Shown here piece after piece: positions 9,624 to 18,304 of a stretch of DNA of 40,728 bases. Under the pieces are notes generated by a model, which ran no database searches, had not been told where the DNA came from, and saw only the letters and a program-made list of their open reading frames with translations. The stretch's first letter is position 1. Each line of letters opens with the position of its first letter. The translations under genes were made by a program, and so were the position numbers. The stretch is from an uncultured Eubacteriales bacterium (lineage in GTDB: Bacteria; Bacillota; Clostridia; Lachnospirales; Lachnospiraceae). Location of the stretch: assembly GCA_900314555.1 (NCBI GenBank), contig OMVQ01000036.1, positions 1-40,728 of the forward strand, written 5' to 3'.

Positions 9624-10640
9624 ATGAAACATAATGCAATGAATAAAATCAAAGCATTGTGTGGAATGGTTGTAATGCTCACGTTAATTATGGTGGGCAT
9701 TACTTCTGTTTCTACACAGGCTGTAAGCAGTGGAATTTATTTAGCAACCGCAACACCTCATTACAGAAACCCACAGACAGGAGTTATCGAAGATTCAGGT
9801 GGAGAGGGTTCAGATGTATTAGGTCAGTCAATGACAGAAAGTGCTACATATAATAAGGCATTAGTCGAAGTCGATGATTCAGGAAATGTATATGTAACTA
9901 TACGTTTACAACTTATGGATAATATAAGAAACCCACAGTTTCAGGTAGACGGACAGTCAGCAGCAGTAACTTTAATGCAGGAAGATTATACGAATAATAC
10001 AGCCGATTACAGAATGAAAGTGAAAAGTGTCCAGTCTGTTATCAGATGCAAAATGAATGTAATAGCAATGGGAAGAGATGTTATATTCTTCATAACAGTT
10101 TCAGATTTGCAGAGTGGTTCAGGCGATTTTATAACAAGCATAACTGTTAATAAGCCTGCACAGGCAAATAATCAGCCACAACCATCAGGTAATAATTCTA
10201 ATAATAGCCAGCCTGCTAATAATCAGGCAGTTAATACTGTAAATGAACCTGCGACACAGCCTGATACTTCACAGGTACAGGATAATCCGTCTGATAATAA
10301 TCAGAATAATGCAGGAAATAATGCTGAGACAACGGCAGAAGCAGTCACTGAAGAAACCACTAAAGAGCAAGAGATTACAACAGAAAAAGAGACAGAGACA
10401 ACCTCTAAGAAAGAAGAAGTTAAAAAGGCAGATAAATCAACAGAGATAATGGAATATGATGAATCGGGCAACGAAGTTAAAACTTCGGCTTCCTCAAAGG
10501 ATAAGAAAGACTCTAAGAATACAGCAGCGACAGTTATTATCGTGATTGTGGTGGTAGTTATAATTGCGGCAACAGGTGTAGGCGGCTTTTATTTCTATAA
10601 GAAGAGAAAAGTTCAAAATGGAGAACAATGTGAAAAATAA
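9624..10640 (+). CDS. shp: Shp-like cell-surface haem-binding protein
   Basis: This 338-residue surface protein has an N-terminal signal peptide (about 1-33, ending near STQA), one haem-binding domain (about 35-165), a long disordered Asn/Gln/Thr/Glu-rich stalk (170-300) and a C-terminal membrane helix (TVIIVIVVVVIIAATG) with a basic tail. The domain matches streptococcal Shp: an SGxYxATxTPHYRNPQTG start, IEDSGGEGS, GQSMTE and VIAMGRDVIFFITV. In Shp two methionines bind haem; the matching residues here are Met70 and Met149. It should take haem at the cell surface and pass it to the IsdE-like lipoprotein encoded next. CGGAATGGAG precedes the start. The last codons (Cys-Glu-Lys-stop) lie inside the first hairpin of the downstream element, so the C-terminus may have been changed by an insertion. 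The symbol is by similarity. Confidence 0.82.
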   Translation: MKHNAMNKIKALCGMVVMLTLIMVGITSVSTQAVSSGIYLATATPHYRNPQTGVIEDSGGEGSDVLGQSMTESATYNKALVEVDDSGNVYVTIRLQLMDNIRNPQFQVDGQSAAVTLMQEDYTNNTADYRMKVKSVQSVIRCKMNVIAMGRDVIFFITVSDLQSGSGDFITSITVNKPAQANNQPQPSGNNSNNSQPANNQAVNTVNEPATQPDTSQVQDNPSDNNQNNAGNNAETTAEAVTEETTKEQEITTEKETETTSKKEEVKKADKSTEIMEYDESGNEVKTSASSKDKKDSKNTAATVIIVIVVVVIIAATGVGGFYFYKKRKVQNGEQCEK

Positions 10641-10807
10641 TGCTGATGCGATTATTTTTCACATAGCTAATTGTGCCGGTGGCACAATTAGCGCTTATCG
10701 CAGAGCTGAATCTGATATTCAGCTCGCGGTTTCTCCGGCATAATATGCCTGCGAAACAGTGTGAAAAATAACACCTCATCGCAAACAGGTTGCTCAGAAA
10801 TGGAGAA
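10616..10807 (+). repeat. Hairpin-array element (copy A) with flanking 10-bp direct repeats, leader of isdE
   Basis: Four hairpins follow one another. H1 pairs 10628-10641 with 10651-10664 (14 bp, perfect). H2 pairs 10666-10677 with 10681-10692 (12 bp, perfect). H3 pairs 10703-10711 with 10717-10725 (9 bp, perfect). H4 spans 10729-10757. A second GTGTGAAAAATAA, the start motif of H1, follows at 10759. The array is bracketed by perfect 10-bp direct repeats AAATGGAGAA at 10616-10625 and 10798-10807; the right copy is the ribosome-binding site of isdE. H1 and H2 match, in opposite orientation, the array at 23926-24058. It may be a small mobile element that inserted at a ribosome-binding site, or a structured leader. 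Confidence 0.75.
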
Positions 10808-10812
10808 AAGTA

Positions 10813-11697
10813 ATGATGAAAAAGTTAGTAAGTTATATATTAATTGGAACTATGGCTTTATCGATGATGGGCTGTGTAAGCCAGCACCCTAATGACAGTA
10901 CAGATACATCAGGAGTAGAGGCTGATGCAAAGCTTGTAGCGACTTCACCTGCTGTTGCTGATATCTGTGATAAATTAGAACTTGATTTAGTTGGTGTCTG
11001 TGAGACTTCAGGAACTATACCTGACAGATATAGGGATATCACAACAGTTGGTATGGCTATGAACCCGGACTTAGAGATTATCAAATCACTTAATCCGGAC
11101 TACATTTTATCACCTAACAGTTTGCAGAATGACCTACAGCCTAAATACAGTTCAATAGGTGTAAAATCTATATTTGTTAATTTAAGAAGTGTTGACGGAA
11201 TGTATGACTCCATAGAATATCTCGGTAAGAAATTCGGTAAAGATGATAAAGCAGAAGAACTTGTACAGGAATATAAAGAGTTTTTAGAGAAATATAAATC
11301 TGAAAATGAGGGCAAGGAAAGTCCAAAGGTGCTTATATTAATGGGACTTCCAGGTTCTTATATCGTGGCAACAGATAACAGTTATGTCGGAAGTCTTGTG
11401 AAAATGGCAGGCGGTACAAATGTATATGGTGACGGAGATGGCGAAGAATTCTTAAATGCCAATACAGAAGATATGCAGCTTAAAGATCCTGACATAATTC
11501 TTCGTGCAGCACATGCACTTCCTGAAGATGTTACTAAGATGTTCAATGATGAATTTGCAACAAATGATATCTGGAAGCATTTCAGGGCAGTACAGAATGG
11601 AAAAGTGTATGATTTATCTTATGATAAATTCGGAATGAGTGCGAAATTCAATTATCCGGAGGCACTTGATGAACTACAGCCATTATTATATGAATAA
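10813..11697 (+). CDS. isdE: Haem ABC transporter substrate-binding lipoprotein, IsdE-like
   Basis: This 294-residue lipoprotein of the type III binding-protein fold has a signal peptide with lipobox MMGC (Cys21). It resembles Staphylococcus aureus IsdE throughout: DLVGVCETSGTIPDRYRDI, PKVLILMGLPGSYIVATD, SYVGSLVKMAGGTNV, DPDIILRAAHALPEDV and NDIWKHFRAVQNGKVYDL. IsdE binds haem through one Met and one His; the aligned residues are Met83 (GMAMNP) and His234 (RAAHALP), both present. It should receive haem from the Shp-like protein and deliver it to the permease encoded 44 bases downstream. The start follows GGAG at a spacing of seven. The leader contains the hairpin array. Confidence 0.88.
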   Translation: MMKKLVSYILIGTMALSMMGCVSQHPNDSTDTSGVEADAKLVATSPAVADICDKLELDLVGVCETSGTIPDRYRDITTVGMAMNPDLEIIKSLNPDYILSPNSLQNDLQPKYSSIGVKSIFVNLRSVDGMYDSIEYLGKKFGKDDKAEELVQEYKEFLEKYKSENEGKESPKVLILMGLPGSYIVATDNSYVGSLVKMAGGTNVYGDGDGEEFLNANTEDMQLKDPDIILRAAHALPEDVTKMFNDEFATNDIWKHFRAVQNGKVYDLSYDKFGMSAKFNYPEALDELQPLLYE

Positions 11698-11741
11698 AAT
11701 TATGTGAAATTTAGAAATAAAGATTACGGAAAGGAGCTTCT

Positions 11742-12731
11742 ATGGCAGTTAAGGGCAGAAGAATTATTTCATTTGCAGTTACGATAGCTGCATTGCTTAT
11801 TTTATTTTTATATGCAGTTAATACGGGAAGTCTGAAGGTATCTCCGGGTGAATTATTTAAGGGATTGTTTGTGGAATATAATCCAAATGTGGCAACGATA
11901 TATGATTTGAGATTTCCAAGAATATTTGTGGCTATGCTTGGTGGAGCCGCAACTGCCGTATCAGGAGTTCTGCTTCAGGCAGTTATGAAGAATCCATTAG
12001 CGGACCCCGGAATTATCGGAATAAGTTCAGGGGCAAGTTTTGTAGCGGTTTTGATTACTGCATTTATGCCATCACTGTATTTCTACACACCGATACTTGC
12101 ATTTATAGGCGGAATCATTGCATTTATGCTTGTATATGGTCTGTCTTGGAAAGGTGGTTTGTCTCCGCTTAGAATTATGCTTGTGGGTGTCGCAGTTAAT
12201 TCAATGTTTACAGGACTAATGAGTGCATTTAACAGCAGTACGGGTAGTAATTATTCAGGGGTTGCAAGTATAGTTAATGCCAATATTACCATGAAGACCT
12301 GGAGTGATGTTAAGATATTATTCATTTATACATTTATCGGGTTAATAGCAAGCTTGTTTGTGTTAAGACAATGCAATTTATTGGCACTTGAAGATATGAC
12401 AGCACAGTCTATCGGTGTAAATGTAACTAAGATGCGGATAATTGTTTCAGTAATAGCAGTACTGCTTGCATCAATTTCAACGGCAGTGGTAGGACCAATC
12501 AGCTTCTTAGGACTTATAGTTCCTCATATAGCAAGAATACTTGTAGGAAGTAATCATAAAATACTTGTTCCATATTCAATAATTTTAGGAGCATTTGTAT
12601 TGTTATTTGCGGATACATTAGGAAGAACAATTGCAGCCCCATATGAAATCAGTGCATCAGTAATAATGTCTGTGGTAGGTGGCCCATTCTTTATTATATT
12701 GTTAAGGAGGTCAAAGAAGAATTATGCGTAA
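11742..12731 (+). CDS. isdF: Haem ABC transporter permease, IsdF-like (FecCD family)
   Basis: This 329-residue polytopic membrane protein of the FecCD/BtuC family has about 9-10 hydrophobic helices. Characteristic segments are LRFPRIFVAMLGGAATAVSG, LQAVMKNPLADPGIIGISSG and GPISFLGLIVPHIAR. It forms the channel for haem imported with the IsdE-like lipoprotein. CGGAAAGGAG lies just before the ATG. Its end overlaps the next gene by eight bases, which implies translational coupling with the ATPase. The haem substrate is inferred from the neighbours; the family alone also covers siderophores and cobalamin. Confidence 0.87.
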   Translation: MAVKGRRIISFAVTIAALLILFLYAVNTGSLKVSPGELFKGLFVEYNPNVATIYDLRFPRIFVAMLGGAATAVSGVLLQAVMKNPLADPGIIGISSGASFVAVLITAFMPSLYFYTPILAFIGGIIAFMLVYGLSWKGGLSPLRIMLVGVAVNSMFTGLMSAFNSSTGSNYSGVASIVNANITMKTWSDVKILFIYTFIGLIASLFVLRQCNLLALEDMTAQSIGVNVTKMRIIVSVIAVLLASISTAVVGPISFLGLIVPHIARILVGSNHKILVPYSIILGAFVLLFADTLGRTIAAPYEISASVIMSVVGGPFFIILLRRSKKNYA

Positions 12732-13500
12732 TAATATTTTTAAGATACATAACCTCTCTTTTGCATATGATAATCACCCTGTATTAGACGATTTGAACAT
12801 TGAATTTCCAGAGGGGAAGATAACAACACTTATGGGTGCAAATGGTTGTGGAAAGTCCACACTTTTTAAGTTATGCACTAAGAATCTCAAGCCATTATCA
12901 GGAAATGTTGAGTTTAATGGCAGGGATATTTCACAGATGAAATTCAGAGATTTTGCTAAAAATGTAGCAATAGTCCACCAGTATAATACTGCGCCTGTGG
13001 ATATTACCGTAGAAAAACTTGTCTCATATGGAAGAAACCCATATATGAAATTCGGAATGTCTACGGATACGAAAGCTGATGATGAGAAGATAAAGTGGGC
13101 GCTTGAGATTACAGGCACTTATAAATATAAGGACAAACCCGTAGCAGAATTATCGGGAGGACAGAAACAGCGAGTGTGGATAGCAATGGCACTTGCACAG
13201 GATACGAAGTTATTATTTCTTGACGAGCCGACAACGTATTTAGACATAAGATATCAGTTACAGATTCTAAAGCTGATACGACGTTTAAACAGAGAATTTG
13301 GCATTACGATAATAATGGTACTCCATGATATAAACCAGTCGCTTTATTATAGTGATGAGATTGCCGCAATGAAAGACGGTAAGATTTTAGCACAGGGAGA
13401 ACCGGAGAAGATTATAACATCAGAATTACTTGATTCTATCTATGGTGTTAAATTAAATGTTACAAAAGTAGATGATAAGCCGTTTGTACTTACGGTATAA
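12724..13500 (+). CDS. Haem ABC transporter ATP-binding protein (FecE/BtuD family)
   Basis: This 258-residue cytoplasmic ATPase powers the IsdEF importer. Walker A is GANGCGKST, the signature motif LSGGQKQR, Walker B LLFLDEPT and the H-loop VLHD; the Q-loop is in IVHQYN. Length is typical for the FecE family. It overlaps the permease gene by eight bases. All catalytic motifs are intact, so the importer should work. Confidence 0.9.
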   Translation: MRNNIFKIHNLSFAYDNHPVLDDLNIEFPEGKITTLMGANGCGKSTLFKLCTKNLKPLSGNVEFNGRDISQMKFRDFAKNVAIVHQYNTAPVDITVEKLVSYGRNPYMKFGMSTDTKADDEKIKWALEITGTYKYKDKPVAELSGGQKQRVWIAMALAQDTKLLFLDEPTTYLDIRYQLQILKLIRRLNREFGITIIMVLHDINQSLYYSDEIAAMKDGKILAQGEPEKIITSELLDSIYGVKLNVTKVDDKPFVLTV

Positions 13501-13526
13501 AATAAAATTGAAAGGTCAATATCCAT

Positions 13527-15461
13527 ATGATGATAAATAAACGTCTTATAGGTACGGTTAAAGACAGCAGAAAATATATAGTAGGAAATGTAGTGGCACA
13601 ATGGTGTTCGCTAATTGCCAATATCGTAATGATGATTGGAATAACAAGACTTTTTTCGGAGATTTACAATAAGACATATTCAGTTAAGAGTCTGTGTGTA
13701 ATATCAGGAATAATAATAACGGTAGCCATAGTGCAGTTTGTCTGTTCAATTATTTCAGCAAAGATGAGTTATTTATCATCTAAATCAGTTAAGAAAACGC
13801 TGCGTGAGAAAATATATTTAAAACTTTTATCGTTAGGTGCAGCGTATAAAGAAAGCGTTAAAACCTCAGAAGTTGTTCAGGTGGCAGTTGAGGGCTGCGA
13901 CCAGTTAGAGACATATTTCGGTGCGTATTTACCACAGTTCTTCTATGCAATGATTGCACCTCTTACATTATTTACAGTGCTTATGTTTGTAAATATTCCA
14001 TCGGCAGTAGTGCTTCTTATATGCGTTCCAATGATTCCTGTTTCCATTGCAGTTGTCCAGACCTGGGCAAAGAAACTTCTTTCGAAATATTGGGGACAAT
14101 ATACAGCATTAGGCGATACTTTCCTTGAGAATCTTCAGGGACTTACTACACTTAAGATATATCAGGCAGATGAATTTAAGAATAAGCAGATGAACGAGGA
14201 GTCGGAGAAATTCAGGAAAATAACAATGAAAGTGCTGACAATGCAGTTGAATTCCATAACAATTATGGACTTAATCGCATATGGCGGAGCAGCATTAGGC
14301 GTAATTATGGCATCCACACAGTTTAAGGCGGGAAATATTTCTATTGCAGGTGCTATGCTAATCATTATGTTATCAGCAGATTTCTTTATTCCAATGAGAC
14401 GATTAGGTTCATATTTTCACATTGCAATGAACGGAATGGCTGCAAGTGATAAGATATTCAAATTACTTGATTATGGGGACGATATTTCAGAAGAAAATTG
14501 TATAAATGAAAATCATTCGAATGAGGGTAATTCGAAAAAGAATTATTTGGAAGAAAGTCATTCAAATGAGGGCAATTCGAAAAAGAATTGTATGAATGAA
14601 AATTATTCAAAAGAAAATATAAAAGATGAATTACAAAGATTAGAAGAGAATCGCAAAGGAATCACAAAATATGAATTTCACCCAAATGCCTCAATCATTT
14701 GTAAAAATTTATTCTTTTCATATAAGGATAATCCCGATAAAGAAATCATTAATAATGCTAATCTTACATTTACTAAAGGAAGTCTTACAGCACTTGTTGG
14801 TGAGAGTGGCTGTGGTAAATCTACAATTGCAGCTATATTAATGGGAAGAAATAAGGGATATAAAGGCTCAATATCAGTAGGAGACATTGAATTATCTGAC
14901 ATTGAATTATCTGACATAGCTGAGGAAAGTCTTATGAAAAATGTGACTTATATAAGCCACCAGAGTTTTCTGTTCAAAGGAACTGTTAAGGATAATTTAA
15001 TTATGGCTAAAAATGATGCAACTGATGATGAATTATGGAATGTACTTAACAGAGTTAATTTAGGAGATTTTCTAAGGTCAGAAAATGGTCTTGATACAAA
15101 GCTTACCGAGGATGGCAGGAATTTCTCAGGAGGACAGAGACAAAGACTTGCGCTTGCAAGAGCATTATTACATAACAGTCCATATTATATTTTCGATGAA
15201 GCAACCTCTAATATTGACGTGGAAAGCGAAGACTTAATTATGCAATTAATCTATGAGTTAGCTAAGGATAAAACTGTCATTATGATTTCGCACCGCCTTG
15301 CAAATGTTGAAAATGCAGATTGTATATATGTTCTCGATAAAGGAAATGTTGCAGGAAGTGGAACTCATAAGGAGTTATTAAATAGTTGCAGTGTATATTC
15401 AAAATTATGGAATACGCAGATGGATTTGGAAAATTATGGTCTGGAAAGAGGTGTCCGATGA
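13527..15461 (+). CDS. ABC exporter half-transporter, CydD-like, with a repetitive linker
   Basis: This 644-residue half-transporter has an N-terminal six-helix membrane domain and a C-terminal ATPase. The segment YLPQFFYAMIAPLTLF is characteristic of CydD, the partner of CydC in thiol export for cytochrome bd assembly. The ATPase has Walker A GESGCGKST, signature FSGGQRQR, Walker B YIFDEAT and the H-loop ISHR. Between the domains (about 320-375) is an unusual hydrophilic insert containing a 15-residue repeat beginning HSNEGNSKKN at residues 330 and 345. The ATPase also has a DIELS duplication from a perfect 15-base tandem repeat near 14883-14915. It overlaps the following exporter gene, so the two form a heterodimer. 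In a haem locus it may export haem, porphyrin or thiols; which one is not shown. Confidence 0.82.
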   Translation: MMINKRLIGTVKDSRKYIVGNVVAQWCSLIANIVMMIGITRLFSEIYNKTYSVKSLCVISGIIITVAIVQFVCSIISAKMSYLSSKSVKKTLREKIYLKLLSLGAAYKESVKTSEVVQVAVEGCDQLETYFGAYLPQFFYAMIAPLTLFTVLMFVNIPSAVVLLICVPMIPVSIAVVQTWAKKLLSKYWGQYTALGDTFLENLQGLTTLKIYQADEFKNKQMNEESEKFRKITMKVLTMQLNSITIMDLIAYGGAALGVIMASTQFKAGNISIAGAMLIIMLSADFFIPMRRLGSYFHIAMNGMAASDKIFKLLDYGDDISEENCINENHSNEGNSKKNYLEESHSNEGNSKKNCMNENYSKENIKDELQRLEENRKGITKYEFHPNASIICKNLFFSYKDNPDKEIINNANLTFTKGSLTALVGESGCGKSTIAAILMGRNKGYKGSISVGDIELSDIELSDIAEESLMKNVTYISHQSFLFKGTVKDNLIMAKNDATDDELWNVLNRVNLGDFLRSENGLDTKLTEDGRNFSGGQRQRLALARALLHNSPYYIFDEATSNIDVESEDLIMQLIYELAKDKTVIMISHRLANVENADCIYVLDKGNVAGSGTHKELLNSCSVYSKLWNTQMDLENYGLERGVR

Positions 15462-17227
15462 TGAAAAAAAGAAGTGGTTTTTCAGTAATGTGTGGTCTTA
15501 TAGGAATGGTAAAACCATTGTCAGGCTATATGATAATTGCAATTATAATGGGACTGTTAGGACATCTTTCAGCCATTTTTATAACGGTATTTGGCGCATT
15601 TGCCATACTTAATGTGTTAGGGATTAAGATGATTTTATCCTTGAAAATGATATTTATATCCGTTATTTTATTCGCTATTGTAAGAGGTTTTCTAAGATAT
15701 GCAGAGCAGTCGTGTAATCATTTTATAGCATTCAAATTATTAGCGCTTATAAGAGATAAAGTGTTCATTGCATTGAGAAGATTATGTCCTGCGAAATTAG
15801 AGGGCAGAGACAAGGGCGATTTGATATCGGTAATAACATCAGATATCGAATTGTTAGAGGTATTTTATGCACATACGATATCACCGGTTGTTATAGCTAT
15901 ATTAAATAGCATTGTTATGTGTATATTTATTGGTAGAATTCATTTGCTTCTTGCACTTGTGGCACTTATGGCATATGTGATTGTAGGTTTATTTATTCCG
16001 GTTATAATCTCTGGTAAAAGTAAGGACACAGGTAATTCATTCAGAGATAAAACAGGTGAATTAAGCAGCTTTGTATTAGACAGTTTACGTGGACTTCCGG
16101 AGATTCTGCAATACAACAGAGGTATGCAAAGATTATCTGAAATGAATGACAGAACCGAGAAACTTTCAGAAGATGAGAAGCATTTAAAGATGTTAAATGG
16201 TTTTAACTTAGCAATTACGAATACAGTAATTCTACTATGCGATTTATGTATGATTATCGTAAGTGTGCTTCTATATGATAACGGAAGCATTGATTTCGCA
16301 GGAGTATTAGTATCGGTTGTGGCACTTATGAGTTCGTATGGACCGGTTGTGGCACTGGCTAATCTAGGCAGCGGACTTCAGAACACATTTGCAGCAGGAA
16401 ACAGAGTTCTTGATATCTTAGAAGAGTCACCACTAACTGCTGATATAGTCGGAAAACAGAATATAGAATTCAAGGGAATTAAGGCTTCTAATGTTACATT
16501 TTCGTATGAAAATGTGGAGGGAAATGAAGTGAAAAACAATTCTGAAAATATGTCAGAAAATGTAATAGAGAAAGAAGTAGGAAATATAGCAGAAAATGAC
16601 AGAATAAAAAAAATTGATAATGAAGAAATCTTATCGAATATAACAGTTGATATACCTCAGGAGAAAATAGTGGGCATATCAGGAAAAAGTGGAAGTGGAA
16701 AGTCTACATTACTCAAATTATTTATGAGATTCTGGGCAACAAACGAGGGTTCAATAGACATTTCAAATGTATCAATAGATAACATAAATACTGAGAACCT
16801 AAGGAATATGGAGAGTTTTGTAACACAGGATACTTATTTATTCAATGACAGTATAAAGAATAATATCCGCATTGCTAAGTTAGATGCCACTGACGAAGAA
16901 ATAGAGACAGCCTGCAAGAAAGCCTCAATACATAACTTTATTATGAAGCTTCCTAATGGTTATGACACGAAAACAGGTGAATTAGGGGATATGTTATCAG
17001 GCGGCGAGAAACAGCGTATCGGACTTGCCAGAGCATTTCTACATAACGCACCTTTAATGCTTCTTGATGAACCAACAAGTAATCTTGACAGTTTAAATGA
17101 GGCAATAATCCTTAAGTCACTTAAAGAAGAGGGACGTGGAAAGACAGTTGCATTGGTTTCACATAGGCAGTCCACAATGAGAATTGCCGATAAAGTGTAT
17201 TCGATTGAAAATGGAAGACTTAGTTAG
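15458..17227 (+). CDS. ABC exporter half-transporter, CydC-like, with an insert in the ATPase domain
   Basis: This 589-residue partner of the CydD-like protein is encoded from an ATG overlapping the upstream stop in ATGATGA, preceded by AGAGG; the longer in-frame start at 15386 lies inside the previous gene and is rejected. It has a six-helix membrane domain, then Walker A GKSGSGKST, signature LSGGEKQR, Walker B MLLDEPTS and H-loop VSHR. Right after the A-loop tyrosine (FSYEN), about 40 residues rich in Asn, Glu, Lys and Ser are inserted before the next strand (ILSNITVDIP). This resembles the linker insert of its partner in composition. Both inserts are absent from typical CydDC proteins. Confidence 0.82.
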   Translation: MMKKRSGFSVMCGLIGMVKPLSGYMIIAIIMGLLGHLSAIFITVFGAFAILNVLGIKMILSLKMIFISVILFAIVRGFLRYAEQSCNHFIAFKLLALIRDKVFIALRRLCPAKLEGRDKGDLISVITSDIELLEVFYAHTISPVVIAILNSIVMCIFIGRIHLLLALVALMAYVIVGLFIPVIISGKSKDTGNSFRDKTGELSSFVLDSLRGLPEILQYNRGMQRLSEMNDRTEKLSEDEKHLKMLNGFNLAITNTVILLCDLCMIIVSVLLYDNGSIDFAGVLVSVVALMSSYGPVVALANLGSGLQNTFAAGNRVLDILEESPLTADIVGKQNIEFKGIKASNVTFSYENVEGNEVKNNSENMSENVIEKEVGNIAENDRIKKIDNEEILSNITVDIPQEKIVGISGKSGSGKSTLLKLFMRFWATNEGSIDISNVSIDNINTENLRNMESFVTQDTYLFNDSIKNNIRIAKLDATDEEIETACKKASIHNFIMKLPNGYDTKTGELGDMLSGGEKQRIGLARAFLHNAPLMLLDEPTSNLDSLNEAIILKSLKEEGRGKTVALVSHRQSTMRIADKVYSIENGRLS

Positions 17228-17379
17228 CGAAATCAGTAAGAATAAAAGAGTTGAGAAAAGTACGGGGACAAAACAGGGAAAAACAGAGAGAAAACAGAAA
17301 AAAGCAGGTACAAAAGAATAGAAAATGAAGATAAAAGAGCAAAAATAAAAAGGATAATAGAAAAGATTGGAGACAGCAG

Positions 17380-17757
17380 ATGAATTTAAAGAAGATATTA
17401 TTTGTTATATTAGGTTGTGTAAGCCTTGGAATAGGAGTGGTAGGTGCGGTTCTGCCGATACTACCATCAGTTCCGTTTCTAATGGTTGCAGCATTTTGTT
17501 TTGCAAAAAGCTCTAAAAGGCTTCATACGTGGTTCATAGGAACGAAGATTTATAAGAATAATCTGGAGAGTTTCGTAGAGGGAAAGGGAATGACATTAAA
17601 GACGAAAATCAAGATAATATCAATGGTTACAATACTTATGGCAATTGGTTTTGTTATGATGAGTAATATTTTAGTTGGTCGGATTGTATTAGCATGCGTG
17701 TGGATATTCCATATTATATATTTTATATTTGGAATAAAGACAATAAAGTGCGAGTAG
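17380..17757 (+). CDS. DUF454 (YbaN family) small membrane protein
   Basis: This 125-residue protein has about four hydrophobic helices and the DUF454 pattern: an early GVVGAVLPILPSVPFLMVAA segment, then FAKSSKRLHTWF, a basic loop, and two more helices at the C-terminus. The molecular role is unknown. It ends the run of haem genes and precedes a terminator, so it may belong to the same transcript, although a purine-rich 152-base gap separates it from the exporter pair. TTGGAG precedes the start. Confidence 0.82.
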   Translation: MNLKKILFVILGCVSLGIGVVGAVLPILPSVPFLMVAAFCFAKSSKRLHTWFIGTKIYKNNLESFVEGKGMTLKTKIKIISMVTILMAIGFVMMSNILVGRIVLACVWIFHIIYFIFGIKTIKCE

Positions 17758-17767
17758 AGGGCAGGAT

Positions 17768-17817
17768 AATAGGTGTAATGTATATATGCAAAACTCTAGA
17801 CATTACACCTATTTTTA
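17768..17817 (+). terminator. Terminator closing the haem locus
   Basis: A perfect 14-bp stem (17768-17781 with 17800-17813) is followed by a short T-run. The loop is 18 bases. The right arm overlaps the -35 region of the next promoter. Confidence 0.85.
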
Positions 17818-17826
17818 TGATATAAT
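17797..17826 (+). promoter_or_regulatory. Promoter of the SUKH gene
   Basis: TAGACA (17797-17802), an 18-base spacer and TATAAT (17821-17826) preceded by TGA (extended -10). It overlaps the terminator of the preceding operon. The gene start follows at 17857 after AAAGGAGGG. Confidence 0.65.
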
Positions 17827-17856
17827 GAGAAAAAATAAAATCAAAGGAGGGTAAAA

Positions 17857-18228
17857 ATGTGGTCTGAATTTGAATTTAATAATCCATATGAGGGAACAAT
17901 TCCTAAAACAATATGTGGCTTGGAATTACCATTAGAATACATTGAATTTATGAAAAAACATAATGGTGGAGAGGGTGACATTGGAGAGCACTGGCTTGTC
18001 ATTTACCCAATTGAGGAATTGGAAGAGATAAATGAGGATTTTAAAGAGTATTTACCAGACGGGAATATTATTATCGGCTCAAATGGTGGGGGAGAATTAT
18101 TAGGATTAAATAGGGATGGACAATATTTTATTGTACCGGAAATTATAGAAGAGGATTATATGGACGTTATTGGTAATAGTATGGAGAATCTTCCAGATGA
18201 TATTAATCGCTTCTGGCGTGAATTGTAG
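17857..18228 (+). CDS. SMI1/KNR4 (SUKH) family protein
   Basis: This 123-residue cytoplasmic protein has the SUKH pattern: LPLEYIEFMKKHNGGEGDIG near the N-terminus, a YPIEELEEINEDF helix, then IIGSNGGGELLGLNRDG and a C-terminal helix (INRFWREL). SUKH proteins are often immunity factors against contact-dependent or secreted nuclease toxins, but many stand alone. No toxin gene is adjacent, so this may be an orphan immunity gene or have a housekeeping role. It has its own promoter and a strong AAAGGAGGG site. Confidence 0.85.
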   Translation: MWSEFEFNNPYEGTIPKTICGLELPLEYIEFMKKHNGGEGDIGEHWLVIYPIEELEEINEDFKEYLPDGNIIIGSNGGGELLGLNRDGQYFIVPEIIEEDYMDVIGNSMENLPDDINRFWREL

Positions 18229-18304
18229 AGATTAAAATTTTTTTTTGTAAAGCATCTATATAGAAAATAAAATAATCATAATATATGATAAGGAGGAATA
18301 AAAG

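Noticed and set aside
10641..10812. Known riboswitch (such as cobalamin) before isdE
   Set aside because: The region is a series of simple perfect hairpins repeated elsewhere in the window. It lacks a recognisable aptamer core, and the downstream genes point to haem.
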